Below are positions 10,881 through 22,287 of a DNA stretch of 64,000 nt, in pieces; positions within the stretch are counted from its first letter, which is position 1, and each line of letters begins with the position of its first letter. The DNA is taken from assembly GCF_000003195.3 (NCBI RefSeq), contig NC_012871.2, forward strand, positions 58,209,802-58,273,801, given 5' to 3'. The notes under the pieces are model-generated. The model saw only the letters and a list, made by a program, of their open reading frames with translations. It was not told where the DNA came from and did no database searches. The DNA comes from Sorghum bicolor. Lineage: Eukaryota > Streptophyta > Magnoliopsida > Poales > Poaceae. The position numbers and the translations under genes were made by a program.

Positions 10881-10951
10881 TGCGCATCCGGGGAATCGAA
10901 CCCCGGTCAGTACCGTGGGAGGGTACTATGATACCACTACACCAGATGCGC
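10881..10951 (-). tRNA. tRNA-Gly (anticodon CCC)
   Basis: 71-nt gene without intron; decodes GGG glycine codons. The acceptor stem pairs GCGCATC with GATGCGC, with A at the discriminator position. The D arm carries the A box TGGTGTAGTGG. The anticodon stem GTACC/GGTAC closes the loop CTCCCAC, anticodon CCC. The T arm pairs CGGGG with CCCCG around TTCGATT, giving the B box GGTTCGATTCC. CCA is not encoded, as expected in a nuclear gene. All stems are perfect, so it looks functional. Confidence 0.97.
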
Positions 10952-11141
10952 CATGATGGTATTGACAGTACCAAAAGTTTACTTGAACAAAAAAATGAAC
11001 TAGTTCAGAATGGGACATTCTGCGAGTTCATTACTTAAAGATAAGATGGGCACTAGTAGATACACCTAAACATGTTGCCTGCCGCGTTATAACTCGAACC
11101 CCTCTTGTGCAGCAGCAACAACAAAAAACCCTAAACAAGTA

Positions 11142-11377
11142 CTCAATCCATTCCAAATTGTAAGTCGTTTGACTTTTTTAATATCAAGTTTGACCACTCG
11201 TCTTATTCAAAGTTTTATACAAAATATCACTTTTTTTTGTTGTGTATTGATTTATTAATAAAAGTTCTTCAAGAATGACTTAAATTTGACTATATTTGCA
11301 CAAATTTTTTGAATAAGACGAGTGGTCAAACTTAGGGTAAAAAAAGTCAAACGACTTACAATTTGGGATGGAGGGAG
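11142..11377. mobile_element. Stowaway (Tc1/mariner) MITE, TSD TA
   Basis: Terminal repeats CTCAATCCATTCCAAATTG and CAATTTGGGATGGAGGGAG are inverted copies flanked by TA (11140-11141 and 11378-11379). An inner inverted pair around GACCACTCGTCTTATTC makes almost the whole 236 bp a hairpin. Confidence 0.9.
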
Positions 11378-12037
11378 TAGCGGAGTACCGAATGAAGGGA
11401 TAATAATGAGGCCTAATTCCCAGTTCAGCCAACCCCACTCCACTACACGGCATGATGCACGATGCGTGTGGGGGAAAATAGGATGAACAGTAAGAACTGA
11501 GACCCTCATCTGGCGACTGGCGTGCGTGTCGATCACGCCGTGCCATGTCACTTGTCACGCCCTCCAGCCGTACTTGCCCGCGCAGCTTGTCACGCCCTCA
11601 GCGAGTATATATATGTACGTGATTTGTCGGGTACCCCAAATAACTACAGATCGTTGATCTAAATGATTATTAGCATATATTACTTTCTACGAGATAAGAA
11701 AAAAGTCTATATAACCCCAAACTATAAGGGTGGATTACTTTATCTCAAACTATAAAATCAGATATTCTATTCACTGAACTTTTCAAACTGGTCAAATAAC
11801 CCCCCTCGAGTGGTTTTGGAGGATGGTTTTGCCTTTTTCTTTTTTATTTATTTCTGTTGAATCTTTGAAAAAACATAATAAATCATAGAATAAATCATAA
11901 AATGAAAAATCTAAGCTTGTTGGGCTCCACATAAGTAGATCTGCACAGTGAATATATAATATGATATGCTTTAGTACAAAGTTTTTGCTATAGCTTTAAA
12001 TCTATGTTTTTTTAATTAGTTAGAATAATTTATATAT

Positions 12038-12240
12038 GCAGGTTCTATGGTCCAATTATTGTATGATTAAAATATAGTAAAAATTTCGTACCCATTGGCT
12101 CACGTATAACTTAGTTATAGATTTATTTAGCTTTATTTTTATTAAATCTATGCTTTATCTATAACTAAGTTATACGTGACCCAATGAGTATGAAAATTTT
12201 ACCAAAGTTGAAGTATACAATAATAAGCCCACCATAAATT
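12038..12240. mobile_element. Foldback MITE with perfect 22-bp central arms
   Basis: Arms 12101-12122 and 12157-12178 (core ACGTATAACTTAGTTATAG) are exact reverse complements, and weaker complementarity extends outward to about 12040 and 12240. AT-rich and non-coding; family not assigned. Confidence 0.6.
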
Positions 12241-12289
12241 TTTTTTTCATAATTGAAAGCTCCAAAATGAGTATAAGGAGGCTGAATAA

Positions 12290-13740
12290 CCTATTTTTTT
12301 ATAAAACACTAGAGCAAAGTGTTAGACTTATAAGATGGCAATAAATCAATTTTGCTCTAGCTCTATAAGGTGCTATGCAAGCCACCTACCGAATGCTATT
12401 GACTACGATCTCTATGTTGTATTCACGCTATCAATGAAGCTGTGTCACTACTTTAACTACAACTAGTGAGCTAGCTAAGAGACTAGATACAACTAATTAC
12501 AGCTTGCTTACTCAACTAGCTAGGCAAGGACTAGCAACTACCACAAGACAAATGTATCAATGAAAGTAATGCAAGTGAGGTAGAGATCAATACAGAATCG
12601 GGCAAATGTCAAGATACAATACCAATGAGACAATTGAGATACTATCGACGAAATATGGTCGGCAGTCTACCTCTATTATGCCCAAGGTCGTAGTAGATTG
12701 TCGACAGACATGTGCGCAAGCTACGAATTAGATGGTGACGCAAGACAAAGACAAAGATTTTATCTTTGTTCGGGCGCCGTAAGGACGTAACACCTATGTC
12801 CCGCGTCTGATTGTATTAATGATATGGGATGTAATGTGTTGAGTTGAGTTGTCCTCTAGGGGACCCCCCATCCTCCTTATATACTATGAAGAGACAGAGT
12901 TGCAAGTAAAGTATCCTATTTAGTACAATATCTTTTTGTAGCCTTGCGGTGCACACCGACCAACATCGTGCGCCACATGTTTTCATCTTATGGGCCGGGC
13001 CACCTCCGATGGTGCGGCCCATGTCAAGCCATGAGGGTATAGGGGTTTATACCCCCACAGGTACAAGATTTATCTTTGAGGTTCGTTGCTTACCGGCAAT
13101 GTACGTCCTCATTGTGGCGAGCTCATGAGCTAATATACATCACACGTCTAGCCCAACACTTGGGCGCCGTAAGAACCAACACAAATGAGGTCTACAAGCC
13201 ACGATCAATCCACTAGAGTTGTCTTTCATGATCTCCCACAGGTAATAGGCATAATAACCCCTCACAAGAACTTGATCGGGGCAGGAACCAATCACCAAAG
13301 CCACTCAACTGTCCTCTGCTGCTCTAAGCGATTTAGGCGTGGTGGTAACCACCAAGAGTAAGAAGAATCATGCAGCTCACATGATCACTAGTGCCACTAG
13401 ATGCTTAAACTCTAAGCAAATACAACTAGGATCACTCCCAATCTCACTTTGGATGATCAACACATGAACGAGATGAGCGGGAGATGTTGGAGTATACTCA
13501 CAAGGTGTATCAACAAGTTAGAGAGCCAAGAGAGTGAGCAAGAGCAAACCAACCTCTATTTATACAGCCCTAAGCCTCCTCTAGCACTTGATCACCATCT
13601 TTTGGTCATCTCCATCACCTTGAGTGCCATCTAGTAGCTCCATAATGGACTTGGACTAACCTATCTCATATACACACATAGAGCATAGGGCTAGTCCAAT
13701 AAATTTCATCAATTATCCAAAACCAAACTAGCACCTTTAG
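12290..13740. mobile_element. Old LTR-retrotransposon-like repeat, host of a nested solo LTR
   Basis: Carries phrases also found at about 37440-37890, such as 'caagattt..tc..gaggttc', 'accaccaagagtaa' and 'ctagtgccact.gatg', together with short-exon-like CA-rich text typical of degraded grass LTRs. No termini found. The solo LTR at 12643-13059 interrupts it cleanly: flanks rejoin as ...GATAC|AAGATTTATCTTT..., as the related copy predicts. Confidence 0.5.
12643..13059 (-). mobile_element. Solo LTR, same family as the right-edge LTR
   Basis: On the minus strand it starts TGTGGGGGTATAAACCCC, has a TATATAAGG core promoter near 12876-12884, then ACAATCAGACGCGGGACATA and a TTACGYCCTYACGGCG block. 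The same order and wording occur at 63596-64000. The far end reads TCGTCGATA (CA changed to TA). Flanks GATAC (12638-12642) and GGTAC (13060-13064) differ by one base, consistent with an aged 5-bp target duplication. No internal retrotransposon sequence remains. Confidence 0.78.
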
Positions 13741-15200
13741 CTAGGGAGTTACTTTATGTAATTTTTATAATTGTAGAGGTAAATACGTTCATAGGGGGTG
13801 AACATGCATACATGACAGCCATAAATATTATAATTTGTGTGCTTTTGTAGTACGATTTGTAAAAAAAGAATAAAAACATATGTTTATTATATTATCCATG
13901 ATGATTTAGAGCCCGCCAAATTAGAAGTCGTATATGGAGTGCATCTATTTACTAATAGCATTTATTGTATCTCACTGAACATCTTTCTGTTTTATGTGAC
14001 AATTTATATAATTTATCTTTTTCTTTTGTAGTTCGTCTTGTGAAAACTAACATGGAGCACATCTATTTACTAATAGCAAGATAGGGTTGCAATCCTATAT
14101 ATTCTTCGCATAGATCCAGTTCGTTTTAAAATATTCATTTCTATATCGATTTTATAAAATAGGATATACACCATAGGTGTGGACACTTGGTAAAAAAACG
14201 GGACCATAATGCTGATACGGTATGGTGATTGTGCCCTCCCTCTCCAGGGGCAAAAAAAACACAGACGACAATTTATTCTTAGAGTGGGAGTGTCCTACAT
14301 GACGAAAAGAAACATTGATTCTCGTAAGGCGTTCCGTAGGATTTTTTCAATTCTTATAGTGGGACAACTGCAGATCTGAATTATAAGAAACAAACAAACC
14401 CTATATGTCCAAAGCGGAACGATACAATACAATCACGGCATGACAACATTGTGGTGGCACTCCTCAAACCTAATAAGGCCCTATTGATATTCTTAAAACA
14501 ACGGTCGCGTGGCTGACACACTCTTTCTTAGCTAGCCAACCACTCCATGGACACCCTGAATCATGTCTGGCCGCTAGCGCGGCAGGAAACCGACAGCAGA
14601 TCGAGTCATCTGGCGGCCAGCAGCTTGTGCTAGGCACACGCAAAGGTGAAGAAAAGGGAGTAGATATAATCATGTGGAGGATGAATGTTCATGTGGAGGA
14701 TATAATCCCTGAAACAAGTCTGGAAATGTCACTGCGATATGCATGCCAGCACGTAAAAAAATAAAGGTAACAATCTTTCCTTCCAGGCTCGCGAAAAAAA
14801 AGCAACAATCATTCATCTTACTGGTACCACAAATGAGAAACAGAGAAATAAAAGCGATGGGCTAGTTGATGCAATCTAGAGGCCATGCTTGCACCTTAAA
14901 TTTTTCTCTAAAAAAAAAAATGCTTGCGCCTTAAATCGCTATGTTTGGTAACAAAAAGTAACAAATTGATCTCACCCATTTTAAAGTCCCAGATAACCAA
15001 TCGTCCAAATCGATATGAGAGCACCATATTGTTGGAATATGATTTGCGTGGAGACAGCGGCTAGTGGGCGTCAACGTTCGTGCTAGAAACACATGAAAAA
15101 GCCGCTTTGAACATCTCGATGCAATCTTGTTCCAGGTCAGCCTCGCTTGTCTGCTTGTTTTGGTTCTCTAGCTCTTTATTCTAAAGCTCCTGTCACCTCA
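13741..15200. other. Intergenic spacer without a gene
   Basis: AT-rich. It holds a short diverged duplication (ATCTATTTACTAATAGCA at about 13944 and 14061) but no gene, RNA gene or complete element that I can support. Confidence 0.5.
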
Positions 15201-15224
15201 GGTCCCATGACCTCACCTTCACCA

Positions 15225-15300
15225 CTTTGGTCATGAAAAAAGGTTGACGACAAGGGCATGAGGCGTGTGGCGGCCACACTCCCCCTACCGGCTTAGCTCG
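15225..15300. repeat. Short dispersed duplicate, also at 17338-17412
   Basis: AAAAAAGGTTGACGACAAGG followed by GAGGCGTGTGG, CCCCTACC and CTGGCTTAG-like text recurs in the same order about 2.1 kb downstream (17341-17412). Both lie within or beside the duplicated segments described separately. Confidence 0.6.
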
Positions 15301-15639
15301 GCTGTGGTAGTCCGCCGCCAACTCAAACCAATAGTGCACTTCATTTTGAAATTTTCCTCTCCTTGTCCTTGCTTTTTGAACCTTGATTTCGATATTAATC
15401 CGGAAGAGTTGGTCATGCTTGCATTGCTCAATTATAAACAAAAAGGTCTTGGTTTTCTTGTTCAGAATAGCTGCTACACTAAGATAGATGGTTAGACAGG
15501 TGATCTATATATATCCTTTGTGGACATCACTGTAGAGAACAAATTGACTTTTAATTATTGCGGGTGCCCGCCCTTATATATGTACCATCCCATTTGAGAG
15601 CATGGAATTAAGATAGATAACGACCTTTGGTGCCATCAA

Positions 15640-17060
15640 AGGGTAGCTAATAGCCAGTAGCCACTGAATAATGCCGTATTTTCATGGCTCCGTTCAGATA
15701 CTAAATCAAATTCGATCACCTAAACATTTGTCTCGACCCTAATGACCTGCACAGATCACACATCGTGTCGTGTGCAGCTGGATCGTCGGCGTGTTAAACT
15801 ACCTCCCTGAAAACCCAGTGGCAAGTAAACTACTGAAGCCGGCTTGTGGCAGGCACACGCAAACGGGGCCATCGAAAGCTCAGTTCAAGCCGCGGAGTCT
15901 ATCCTGGACGGGCTTATGGGAGAAGTTGGAGCTTTTCAGTACAAAATAGCTTTGGCGCTGGTTGTCTGCTCTGCTTGTCTGTGAATGCCTTTGATTGCTT
16001 TTTCAGCTACCAAAATAAAAGTGCGCCTCGATCACTGATTGCCTATGTGTAGCCATCTCTTGCATCATGGGCATACGCACAATGCATCATGGGCTCATGG
16101 CTTGGGAGAATTTGATGGTTTATTAGATGTGATGTGAGTCCTGTAGTAACTAATCAATAATGGTGAATGTAAGTACGTAAACGTACAATGAAGATTCTAA
16201 CTAAAATACCGCAATAATGCTGAAAACTATTCTGCTAAACTATATATAGGTACCAATTTCAGCACGGAAAGCTAGCATGTGTGTGCACAGTTGGTTCTAT
16301 AGCTATTCAACGGTAGTGAAAACACTACGTTTACACCAAACACCAAAGACTGCTATCATATTTTATGGGTTCCTGGGTTACGATCCCGATCCAAACTCTA
16401 TCTGTCGCCTGTCTCTTCCTGCAACTCAAATTAGTTCAAATTTGGTATTGGATTCTGTACACACATTGGATACGAACTCTACTCCCGGCTCCTGTCAATA
16501 CACGTGTGTCTCTCTTCCTCCTCACTGAATCGCTGTCACAAGCTCTCGCTGTTTATCAGCTCTCATAATATTTCCCTATGTATAATAAGGCTGTTCTTGA
16601 CCGCTTGTCGTTGCTGAGGTCAGGTCACGGAACTGCACCGTAGTCTCGATCTATTCTCGATGAGAATCAAAGATTTTTTTTGCCCTTAAGCTGTAAACTT
16701 TCGCCCTTAAGCTTGAGGCTCTCTCTTGCGCGGACTGCGGTAGCAGGATGGCGTCCTTTTCCCAACCTAAAGCTTATTGGGTGGTTTTGGCAAGTTGCTG
16801 CTGGAGTGATGCTGCTGCTCCTAGCTAGTGCGCCGCACAGCCGCACGGGCACGGGTGCCACGGCTAACGCTCGCGGCCGCTGGGCAGCAGCAGCCGCGCC
16901 CTTTGTCTCGTCACGGCCAGCCGCCAGCGCCGGCTACACGACATGGCCAGCGCGCCGCCGCGCCCCACGTGTTGCCACTCCTCTCCCCCACGCACCCGGC
17001 CGGGCTGGAGCGCGCGCGATATCCGAGGGCTCATCTTGCGCCCATCGATGACGACACGGC
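15640..17060. repeat. Diverged segmental duplication, copy 1 (partner 22690-24500)
   Basis: Shares, in order, GATCACCTAAACATTTG (15714), GCACAGATCAC, 'gcagctgga', a GACGGGCTTATGGGAGAAG-like block (15908; partner GACGGGATTGTGGGAAAAG), then GTTTTGGCAAGTTGCTGCTG-type text and the exact 17-mer TAGCTAGTGCGCCGCAC (16822) with the second copy. The 3' part is GC-rich and contains overlapping open frames without recognisable domains. Confidence 0.7.
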
Positions 17061-17548
17061 GATGATGAGCCGCTAGCGGCTAGCCAAAGCGGCGCCCTGT
17101 GCGGCTGTGCCCACTAGCAACACTGTCCCAGCGTCTCTCGGATATCGCGCATGTGGGAGGGTGGGAGCTTGCCGTGCGTGATATATCGCCTGCTCACATG
17201 CATGGTCTCTCTTCCAATCGTTTGAGAGTGCCTAATACTACTCCTGTTGGTCTGAATAATGCTGGGGATTTACCGTACGTGGTGTGTGGCGAGCACACTT
17301 CCGGAATGGTGACCTTCATTATGTCCGTGCGAACTGATGAGAAAAAGGTTGACGACACAAGGGAACGAGGCGTGTGGTGGTCAGATTCCCCTACCTAGTC
17401 CCGTACTGGCTTAGTGGTGACCTCGCCCCAAGCCCCTACATACATTTATGATAAATTTGGTTGAGGACATCGAAAAAATATGTAATTGGTCAGCACATAC
17501 CGCAATAACAAGAATTTACCTAGTATCACTACAATTTCGTGGTTGTAT

Positions 17549-18959
17549 CACTACTAGAAAACTGAGTATCCTTGAGGGCCAGCAATTTCTTTGAGGGGCG
17601 AAATTAAACCCCCAAGGATATACAATTACCTTGAGGGTTATATAAAACCCCCAAGAAAATGCATATTCTTGAGTGCTAAACCAAACCGCCAAGTTAAATC
17701 TATATTTCTTTGAGTGCTAGTTGAACCGCCAAGGTAATTCTATGTTTCCTTGAGTGTTATTATAAACCACCAAAGGTAATTCACATTTACTTGGGTGTAA
17801 CTAGACACCGTTAAGGAAGTTCTAGTTTCTTTGGATGTAAACCCTCAAGTAAATTATTGTAGCTGCCAAGGAAAAAACCGTTTACAGACATATTTCTCTT
17901 AACCACCGATATAGTGAACTCATTGCATTCTTGTTAGTTAGACATTGCATTTTATAGTGAACTCATTGCATTCAAGTAAATTTTTGTTAGTAAATTAATC
18001 CAATAAAAGTTATAATTTTGTGTTGTTATGCATTAGAGAATGCATATACTAGCACTTAGCTTGAGATGCCTGCTTATTTTAAAGCTAAAATGTAACATAA
18101 TATGGTATGGAGGCAAAGTTTATATCAAAGTTATAGAGCCGAAGAGATATACAACTTCTTAGTTGATGAATTTTTCATTTGAAATTATTTGAGGTCCATA
18201 AAATATGTTTTAAATTATTAGAACTTTAAACTTTAATTTTTTTTAATCTTTCAAATGACCTCAGATAGAGATACAACCTAAACCAAAGTTATAGTACTCG
18301 ATGAGATATAAAACTTTATAATTCAAACTTTTTTCATTTGAAATCATTTAGGTTCTCAAATATTCATTACAAGATCCACTAAAGTGAAAACAAAAGGAAA
18401 GAAACATTCACTTAGTCACAAAAGACTTCGTGGTGTAGTGGTAAGTTAGTTTCACATGAAGTATCAAGTCACGAGTTCGATTCTCAATGCATATCCTTGA
18501 GGGTCATCGGCACTCAAGAAAACATCTATCCTTGGGTATTTTTATATTTTCTTCTTTTTTCCATGCATATCCTTGAGGGTCATCGGCACTCAAGAAAACA
18601 TCTATCCTTGGGTATTTTTATATTTTCTTGGGTGCCATCGGCACTCAAGGAAACCTATATCCTTGGGTGTTTTTACATTTTCTTGAGTGTCATTGGCACT
18701 CAAGGAAACCTATATGCTTGGGTGTCGTTATATTTTCTTGATGATGTTAAAAATCTGGCCATTAATTTTTTTTCTTGACGGTTTGACTCTCGAGGAATTG
18801 ATTTGTGGGGGCCGACACTCAAGGAAATAGTATTTCCTTGTCTCTCTACCCTTGGCGGCCATTCCTTGAGTGCTAGCCGCCAATATGGATTTTCTTGGCG
18901 GTTTTAGGGGTTTCCTTGAGGGTTTTTGATCCTCAAGGGTATTCAGTTTTGTGGTAGTG
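17549..18959. mobile_element. Non-autonomous CACTA (En/Spm) element, TSD TAT
   Basis: Left end CACTACTAGAAAACTGAGTA pairs with the right end TTCAGTTTTGTGGTAGTG as an imperfect terminal inverted repeat. TAT flanks both sides (17546-17548 and 18960-18962), the 3-bp duplication diagnostic of CACTA elements. Both subterminal regions are full of CCTTGAGGG/CCCTCAAGG-type repeats in both orientations, as expected for transposase binding. A 50-60-bp unit around CCTTGAGGGTCATCGGCACT is tandemly repeated at 18489-18720. No transposase ORF, so it depends on a partner. Confidence 0.93.
18431..18483 (+). promoter_or_regulatory. Pol III-type internal promoter (A and B boxes) inside the CACTA element
   Basis: TGGTGTAGTGG at 18431-18441 fits the A box consensus TRGYNNARNGG exactly. 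GTTCGATTC at 18475-18483 fits the B box GWTCRANNC exactly. Spacing is 44 bp, in the tRNA/SINE range, and T-rich tracts follow at about 18547-18560. The surrounding sequence does not fold into a full cloverleaf, so this is tRNA-derived rather than a tRNA gene. Confidence 0.55.
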
Positions 18960-19204
18960 TATACCGTAACACATTGCGCATATTATTTTATTCATTTCTC
19001 AATTTTCAAGAGAGAGAGGCAGAGAAAATGACTTCTGTGTTCTAATCTTTAACCTTTGGTTGTTCACTAATTTTTGCTGTAATACACATACCGCCTTAGC
19101 CTTTTCATTGCCATATTTAACCTCTGGCGAGCTTCTGTGGCGAGCACCCCCTCCTCAGGCGAGCTCATATGGCGAGTCCCCTTCCCTTCGATGAGATCCC
19201 CTAG

Positions 19205-21545
19205 CCAGCACGTCTAGGGCTGGCGTGGCCAACTAGGCCGACGTAGCTAGGGGCAAGTGGCAGCTGCTGCATTGGGATTAGGATCACATTGGCAGAAATG
19301 GATGAAGTCGAAGAATCAGTCTGAGGTCGATGCGAGAACTGAGGGAATTGACGGTTGGTTCTGCTCTGCAACTTATCCGATATTTGAGTGTGTTCATCAT
19401 GGTGTGCTCGTGGATACAGTCTATAATGCAGGTCACGTTGGTAGGAAAAATGCACGATGCTTGTGGTGTCCACTGTGCTTTTTGGCCAGCTGTGGGCTAT
19501 GGCGGTGAATCAACAATCACTTCCCGAGCGTGGCCGGCGTGGCTAGGACGGTGTGGCTTCCCTAGCTAGCATGGCAGGAGGCGGTGCGGCCAACTAGGCC
19601 GCGATGACTAGGGGCAAGTGGCTGTGGCAACAAACCAACAGTGGCTGGGCACTGTCCGTAGCTGCTGCATTGGGATCAAGATCACAGTGGCAGATACGAA
19701 TGAAGCCGATGAATCGGTCTGAGGTCAATGCGAGAGCTGAGGGAATTAAGGGTTGGTTCTGCTCTACAACTTATCCGATATTTGTGTGTGTTCATCATGG
19801 CGTGCTTATGGATACAGTCTACAACACAGGTCGCAGTGGTAGGGAAAATGCATGATGCGCATGGTGCCCGCCGTCTGTTTCGGTCGACCGTGGGTCAAAA
19901 TGTCAACGGGGAACCGATTCCCCGCGGGGAATTCCCCTATTTGGTGATGGGTTTGGAGTAAAATCTCTTCCCACGGGAAGTTAAATGGGGCAAAATCTGT
20001 CCCCGTCGGGTTTCGCGGGGGCGGATCTGGTGTGCCTCCCCCCGTCCCCGTTCTCCGTGGAGACCCGATAATAATAAGACTATGCTCGATGTTTGGATTC
20101 TTAGTTGCTATTTCTAGTTGATGAATCACTTGTGGTGAATGTATGAACAATGTGATTGTTTCTGTGTTGTTATGAACTATGCAGTAGGCAATTATGGACA
20201 AATGGCTGTTATTTGCATGTGAATTATTGGATATTTTGCTGTTGTTTCTGTAAGTGAATTGCTGTTGTTTATATAATTGACGCGGGGACGGGGATCCCCG
20301 CGGGGATTTAATCCCCGAGCGGGGACGGGGATGGGGCAGGAGTTCTCCCCGTGACCTTTCACGGGGACGGGGATGGGGAAGAATTTGCCCCCGCAGAGAC
20401 GGGTTTGGGGCAGTAACCTCCGACGAGGAATTCCCCGTTGACACTCTTAACCGTGGGCCGTGGCGACGCATCAATGACGTCCCGAGCGTGGCTGGCTTGG
20501 CTAGGGCCCGCAGCGAACTAGGCCGTCGTGGCTAGGGGCAAGTGGTCATGGCAATAGTACATTGGGATGATGATCACAACAACACAAATGTTTGAAGCCG
20601 ATAAATCATTATGAGGTCGATGCGGGAACTGAGGGAATTGACGATTGGTTCTAATCTGTAACTTAGCTGGGAACTGAGGGAATTGACGAATGGTTCTGAT
20701 CTGCAACTTAGCTGATATTTATGTGTGTTCATCATGGTGTGCCCACAGATACAGTCTACAACATAGGTCCCGATGACAGGGAAAACACACGATGCGCGTG
20801 GTGTTCGTTGTCCGTTTCAGCCGATCGTGGGCTATGGCGGTGAATCAATCACGTCGCGAGCATGGCTGGCGCGGCCACCCAGGCCGACATGGCTAGAGGC
20901 AAGTGACCATGGCAACATACCAACGGTGGCTGGGCACCATCCATAGCTATAACATTGGGATCATGATCAAAGTGGCAAAAACGAATGAAGCCGATGAATT
21001 GGTCCGAGGTCGATCCGAGAACTGGGGGAATTGAGCCTTCGCAACTTATCCGATATTTGCATGTGTTCGTCAAGGCATGCCTGCAAATACAGTCTACAAC
21101 ACAGGTCGTGGTGGCAAGAAAAACACACGATGCGTGTGGTGTCTGTCTTCTGTTTCAGCCGGTCATGGACCCTATCGGCAAATCAATCACGTCCCAAGCG
21201 TGGTCGGTGCGGCCAACCAGGCCGACATGGCTAGGGGCAATTGGCTGTGGCAAGAGACCAATGGTGGTTGGGCATCATCCATAGCTACTGCATTGGGATC
21301 AGGATCACAGCGGCAGAAATGGATGAAGCCGATGAATCGGTCTAAAGTCGATGTGTGGTCCTCTCTACAACTTATCCGATATTTGCGCATGTTCATCATG
21401 GTGTGGCCGCGAATACAGTCTACAACACATGTCGCGGTGGTAGGGAAAACAAACGATGGGCCTAGTGTCAGTCATCCGTTTCGGCCAGTTGTGGGCCATG
21501 GCGAATGAATCACATCCGGAGCGTGGCGGGCGCGGCCTAGGCGGC
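19205..21545. repeat. Degenerate tandem array, about five units of 330-400 bp
   Basis: The motif ATTGGGAT recurs at 19271, 19669, 20561, 20954 and 21292. Each copy continues through a GATGAATCGGTCTGAGGTCG-like block, 'gggaattgacgg', CAACTTATCCGATATTTG, 'gtgttcatcatgg', ATACAGTCTACAACACAGG, and ends near 'ggctatggcggtgaatca'. After subtracting the hAT insertion the second unit is about 329 bp. The third unit contains a short internal duplication of GGGAACTGAGGGAATTGACG. No coding potential is conserved between units. Confidence 0.85.
19895..20449. mobile_element. hAT-type non-autonomous element, TSD ACCGTGGG
   Basis: Exact 8-bp flanks ACCGTGGG (19887-19894 and 20450-20457) are the hAT signature. 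Ends TCAAAATGTCAACGGGGAA and TTCCCCGTTGACACTCTTA are inverted. Subterminal GGGGACGGGGAT-type repeats occur near both ends and the centre is AT-rich. It splits one unit of the surrounding tandem array, so the array predates it. Confidence 0.92.
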
Positions 21546-21549
21546 ATGG

Positions 21550-22090
21550 CCTCCCTAGCCAGGGTGGTTGGGGCACGGCAGCCGGCACCAAGGACGGGGA
21601 GACGCAGTAGTGTGGATGAGGGTGGCCATGGCTGACGGTTCCTAAGGAGGAAGAATGTCCATTTGTAGAAAAGCTCCTCGTACTCTTTACTGTTCATTGA
21701 GCCTATAAGTCATCCCGATAACCCCTGAAAACCTTTATATATTTCAATGAAATTATAGCTAGACACTTTTGCACAGGACCGTCGAAAGTTGAAGACAAGG
21801 GTAAAGAAGTCATTTCCTCCACTTTCTCTCTTTTGAAACCTAAGAAACGAATAAAATAATAGACACGTTGTGTGAAGCAAACAACTACAAATTTGTAATG
21901 GTGCCGGGCAAATCTCTGCCGTGTGTATCGGCTAATTACACGTTTATGCAGTGTGTCAGCAAAATTTAGCTACGTTTATTTATAGCCAAACCCAATAATG
22001 TACTTGATCTTCATTTTTTTTTCCATCTAAATGCTGTATCTTCACCTTTGTCTGTATGCACTGTACTTTTTTTTTCTGCAGCTCAATTCT
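21550..22090. other. Intergenic spacer without a gene
   Basis: No gene seen. A CCAATAATGTACTTGATCTTC segment at about 21999 resembles 15330-15350 and may extend the 7-kb-spaced duplication leftward. Confidence 0.4.
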
Positions 22091-22092
22091 TA

Positions 22093-22287
22093 GGCCATCC
22101 TCAATGGGAGTTTCATGACACAGTTTCCAACACATCAATATTTTGGAAACAGTGCATAGGAGTTTCATGGGGATGAAACTCTCTCTACTCCCATGAAACT
22201 CTTATCATCTCCCTCTTCATTAATATAGCGCCACATCAGCATATTTAATGTGCATGAAACTCTAATGAAACCCCATTGAGACTGGCC
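22093..22287. mobile_element. Family D MITE, copy 2
   Basis: GGCCATCCTCAATGGGAGTT at the left pairs with AACCCCATTGAGACTGGCC-like text at the right. Inner GTTTCATG/CATGAAAC blocks appear in both orientations. TTA precedes the left end, but the right flank (TCG) does not match it. Confidence 0.75.

Noticed and set aside
18425..18495. Possible complete tRNA gene
   Set aside because: A and B boxes are perfect, but acceptor and anticodon stems do not pair; kept only as a Pol III promoter-like feature.
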